Source: an uncultured Pelagibacteraceae bacterium
Lineage (GTDB): Bacteria > Pseudomonadota > Alphaproteobacteria > Pelagibacterales > Pelagibacteraceae
Direction: 5' to 3'
DNA length: 50,411 nt
Assembly (NCBI GenBank): GCA_902582765.1
Contig: CACHTK010000005.1
Span: forward strand, 1-50,411
Of the stretch, positions 48,943 through 50,411 are shown in pieces (position 1 is the stretch's first letter; the number at the start of each line of letters is the position of its first letter). Both the position numbers and the translations under genes were made by a program. Below the pieces are notes generated by a model. The model did no database searches. It was not told where the DNA came from and saw nothing but the letters and a program-made list of their open reading frames with translations.

Positions 48943-50411
48943 ATGTTTTTAAAAAGTTCTTTTAATTATATCAATGAATTTTATTTTATTTTTAAAAACC
49001 AAATACGAAAGATTTATTTAAACTCATCTATTTATAATAAAAAAATTTCAAGAGTTGATGAAAATATTTTAGTTTATCAGCCAGGTCTTAATATACTTAG
49101 TTCATTAATAAAATATGAAAAACAAAAAAAGAAGATTGAAGATTTTAATGTTCAATCAATGTGGGAAAATAAACGTTTAAAATATAATGATTTTAAAAAA
49201 CTTCATAGTTTTTATTGGTTGTTTTCAATAGATCTTAAATCTTCAAATGAAGTTACTCAGTCAATTATTGAAAAATGGATTAAAAAGAATCAAAACTACG
49301 AAACAAAAAGTTGGGAAATAGATATTCTTTCTAAAAGAGTAATAGCTTGGATTTCAAATTCAAAAATAACTTATAATGAGTCTACAAGTCGCTATAAAAA
49401 TAGTTTTAACGAAATAATCAGTAAGCAAGTAAATCATTTAATGAATGAAATTGACAGATCATCTGATTTAAACGACAAGATGATAGGGTGTACAGCTATA
49501 ACTCTCACTGGTATAGCATACAAAAACAATAGATTTTTGGAGTATGGGTTAGATTTACTTAAAAAGATTATTAACACATCTTTTGATAATAACTATTTTC
49601 CAAAATCAAGAAATATAAGACAGATGGTTTTTTATTTAAAATATTTTATTTTGATAAGAGAGCTGTTAAAAGACTCATTAAATGACATCCCAGAATACTT
49701 AAATGAGATAATTCATTATCTTGGTAAATCCTATGATTTTATTTGGGGGTCATTAAAGCAGAGTTTATTATTTAACGGAAATAATAATTCAAACAATAAT
49801 GACTTTGACAAATATTTATCTCTTTTTAGATACAAGTTTAAGAATGATAAATTTGATGTATCTGGCTATACAATATTAAAAAATAAAAACATAGTCCTTG
49901 CTATGGACACAGGAAATAATCCAGCAAGAAATTACTCCGAAAATTATCAAAGTGGACCATTATCATTTGAATTTTTTTTTAAGGGTAAAAAACTAATTAC
50001 TAACTCTGGTTATTTTCAAGATCATAACCATCAACTGAATTCAATTTCAAAATCGACTGCAACTCATTCGACATTAATTTTAGATAACTCTTCAACTTGT
50101 AATTTTAAAAAAAATAGTAAAGGTCCTAGTATAGTAAGCAAAGGATTTAAAACGTTTGATGGTGACGTAACATATGAAAAAAATTATTGGAGTATTAAAT
50201 GCTCACATGATGGATATTTATCAAGATATGGAGTAATTCATCAAAGAAGTTTAGAGTTTGATATAAATAAGAATATTCTTTTTGGAAAAGAAAAACTTAT
50301 TAAAAAAAAGAATTTTAAAGTTACTAACTTTGAAATAAGGTTTCATCTATTACCAAACATTAAAGTAACAAAGCTTCAGGACAATAAATCTATATTAATT
50401 GAATTGGAGAA
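48943..50411 (+). CDS. heparinase II/III family protein (3' end outside window)
   Basis: Not in the ORF track because it runs off the right edge; it reads 489 codons without a stop. The N-terminal half is alpha-helical (an alpha/alpha toroid: KSWEIDILSKRVIAWISNS, then DLNDKMIGCTAITLTGIAY). The later part has the beta-sandwich pattern of heparinase II/III proteins: GPLSFEFFFKGKKLITNSGYF, followed by SKSTATHSTLILDNSSTC. Such enzymes are polysaccharide lyases, but in streamlined marine bacteria the gene may belong to cell-envelope glycan metabolism. No signal peptide is visible at the N-terminus. It starts one base after the rpe stop. Confidence 0.85.
   Translation, partial: MFLKSSFNYINEFYFIFKNQIRKIYLNSSIYNKKISRVDENILVYQPGLNILSSLIKYEKQKKKIEDFNVQSMWENKRLKYNDFKKLHSFYWLFSIDLKSSNEVTQSIIEKWIKKNQNYETKSWEIDILSKRVIAWISNSKITYNESTSRYKNSFNEIISKQVNHLMNEIDRSSDLNDKMIGCTAITLTGIAYKNNRFLEYGLDLLKKIINTSFDNNYFPKSRNIRQMVFYLKYFILIRELLKDSLNDIPEYLNEIIHYLGKSYDFIWGSLKQSLLFNGNNNSNNNDFDKYLSLFRYKFKNDKFDVSGYTILKNKNIVLAMDTGNNPARNYSENYQSGPLSFEFFFKGKKLITNSGYFQDHNHQLNSISKSTATHSTLILDNSSTCNFKKNSKGPSIVSKGFKTFDGDVTYEKNYWSIKCSHDGYLSRYGVIHQRSLEFDINKNILFGKEKLIKKKNFKVTNFEIRFHLLPNIKVTKLQDNKSILIELE

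Noticed and set aside
1-50411. CRISPR arrays, insertion sequences, prophage or tRNA genes
   Set aside because: Looked for direct repeats, transposase-like ORFs and tRNA-like cloverleaf patterns; none were recognised by eye.

Overview
The window is an AT-rich (by eye about 30% GC), densely packed stretch of chromosome from a streamlined marine alphaproteobacterium of the SAR11/Pelagibacterales type. This placement is inferred from base composition, intergenic gaps mostly below 120 bp, the number of TRAP/ABC/sodium-coupled transporters, and families such as DUF2794, HspQ, YciB, the TPR-sulfotransferase and the hemC/hemD/tsaD neighbourhood. It was not verified by a database search. I saw no tRNA, rRNA, CRISPR array, insertion sequence or prophage. 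No gene-free stretch exceeds 300 bases; the longest gap, 182 bp before ccmC, is described.

Layout. 1-1980 (minus): an alpha/beta hydrolase cut by the window edge and an MFS transporter. 2010-6121 (plus): a gamma-glutamyltransferase-like enzyme, an oxalyl-CoA-synthetase-like AMP-forming ligase and a ketopantoate-reductase-family protein. 6122-28356 (minus) is one long co-directional run. From its promoter-distal end it holds a TRAP transporter (dctP-dctQ-dctM) whose binding protein resembles the 2-oxoacid receptor TakP. Next come a five-gene ABC importer with two unlike ATPases, a zinc alcohol dehydrogenase, a D-2-hydroxyacid dehydrogenase, a GlcD-like flavoprotein and a class I aminotransferase. 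Two tandem FMN-dependent hydroxyacid oxidases follow, one broken by a single-base frameshift, then a PagL-like outer-membrane protein and ccmHGFEDC for cytochrome c maturation.

28539-38888 is mixed: hspQ, yciB, DUF2794, a Bax-inhibitor-1-like protein, an aldo/keto reductase, an IalB-like protein, argG, a photolyase-like protein with unusual domain order, a metallo-hydrolase, folD, YggT and MscS, ending in hemD. 38889-45014 holds hemC, tsaD, a 40-residue highly basic protein missing from the ORF track, a TPR-sulfotransferase, an EVE protein and acs. 45011-50411 holds an unknown protein, a DUF4212/sodium-solute symporter pair, a YggT-like protein, rpe and a partial heparinase II/III-family gene.

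The clearest metabolic theme (inference) is uptake and interconversion of small hydroxy- and oxo-acids: a TakP-like TRAP receptor beside three or four enzymes acting on 2-hydroxyacids and an aminotransferase. A second theme is acetate or other carboxylate use (acs plus a symporter). Structural signals not explained by the genes include several strong hairpins placed after highly expressed transport genes or directly against start codons, and four convergent gene pairs whose stop codons overlap or lie within a few bases.
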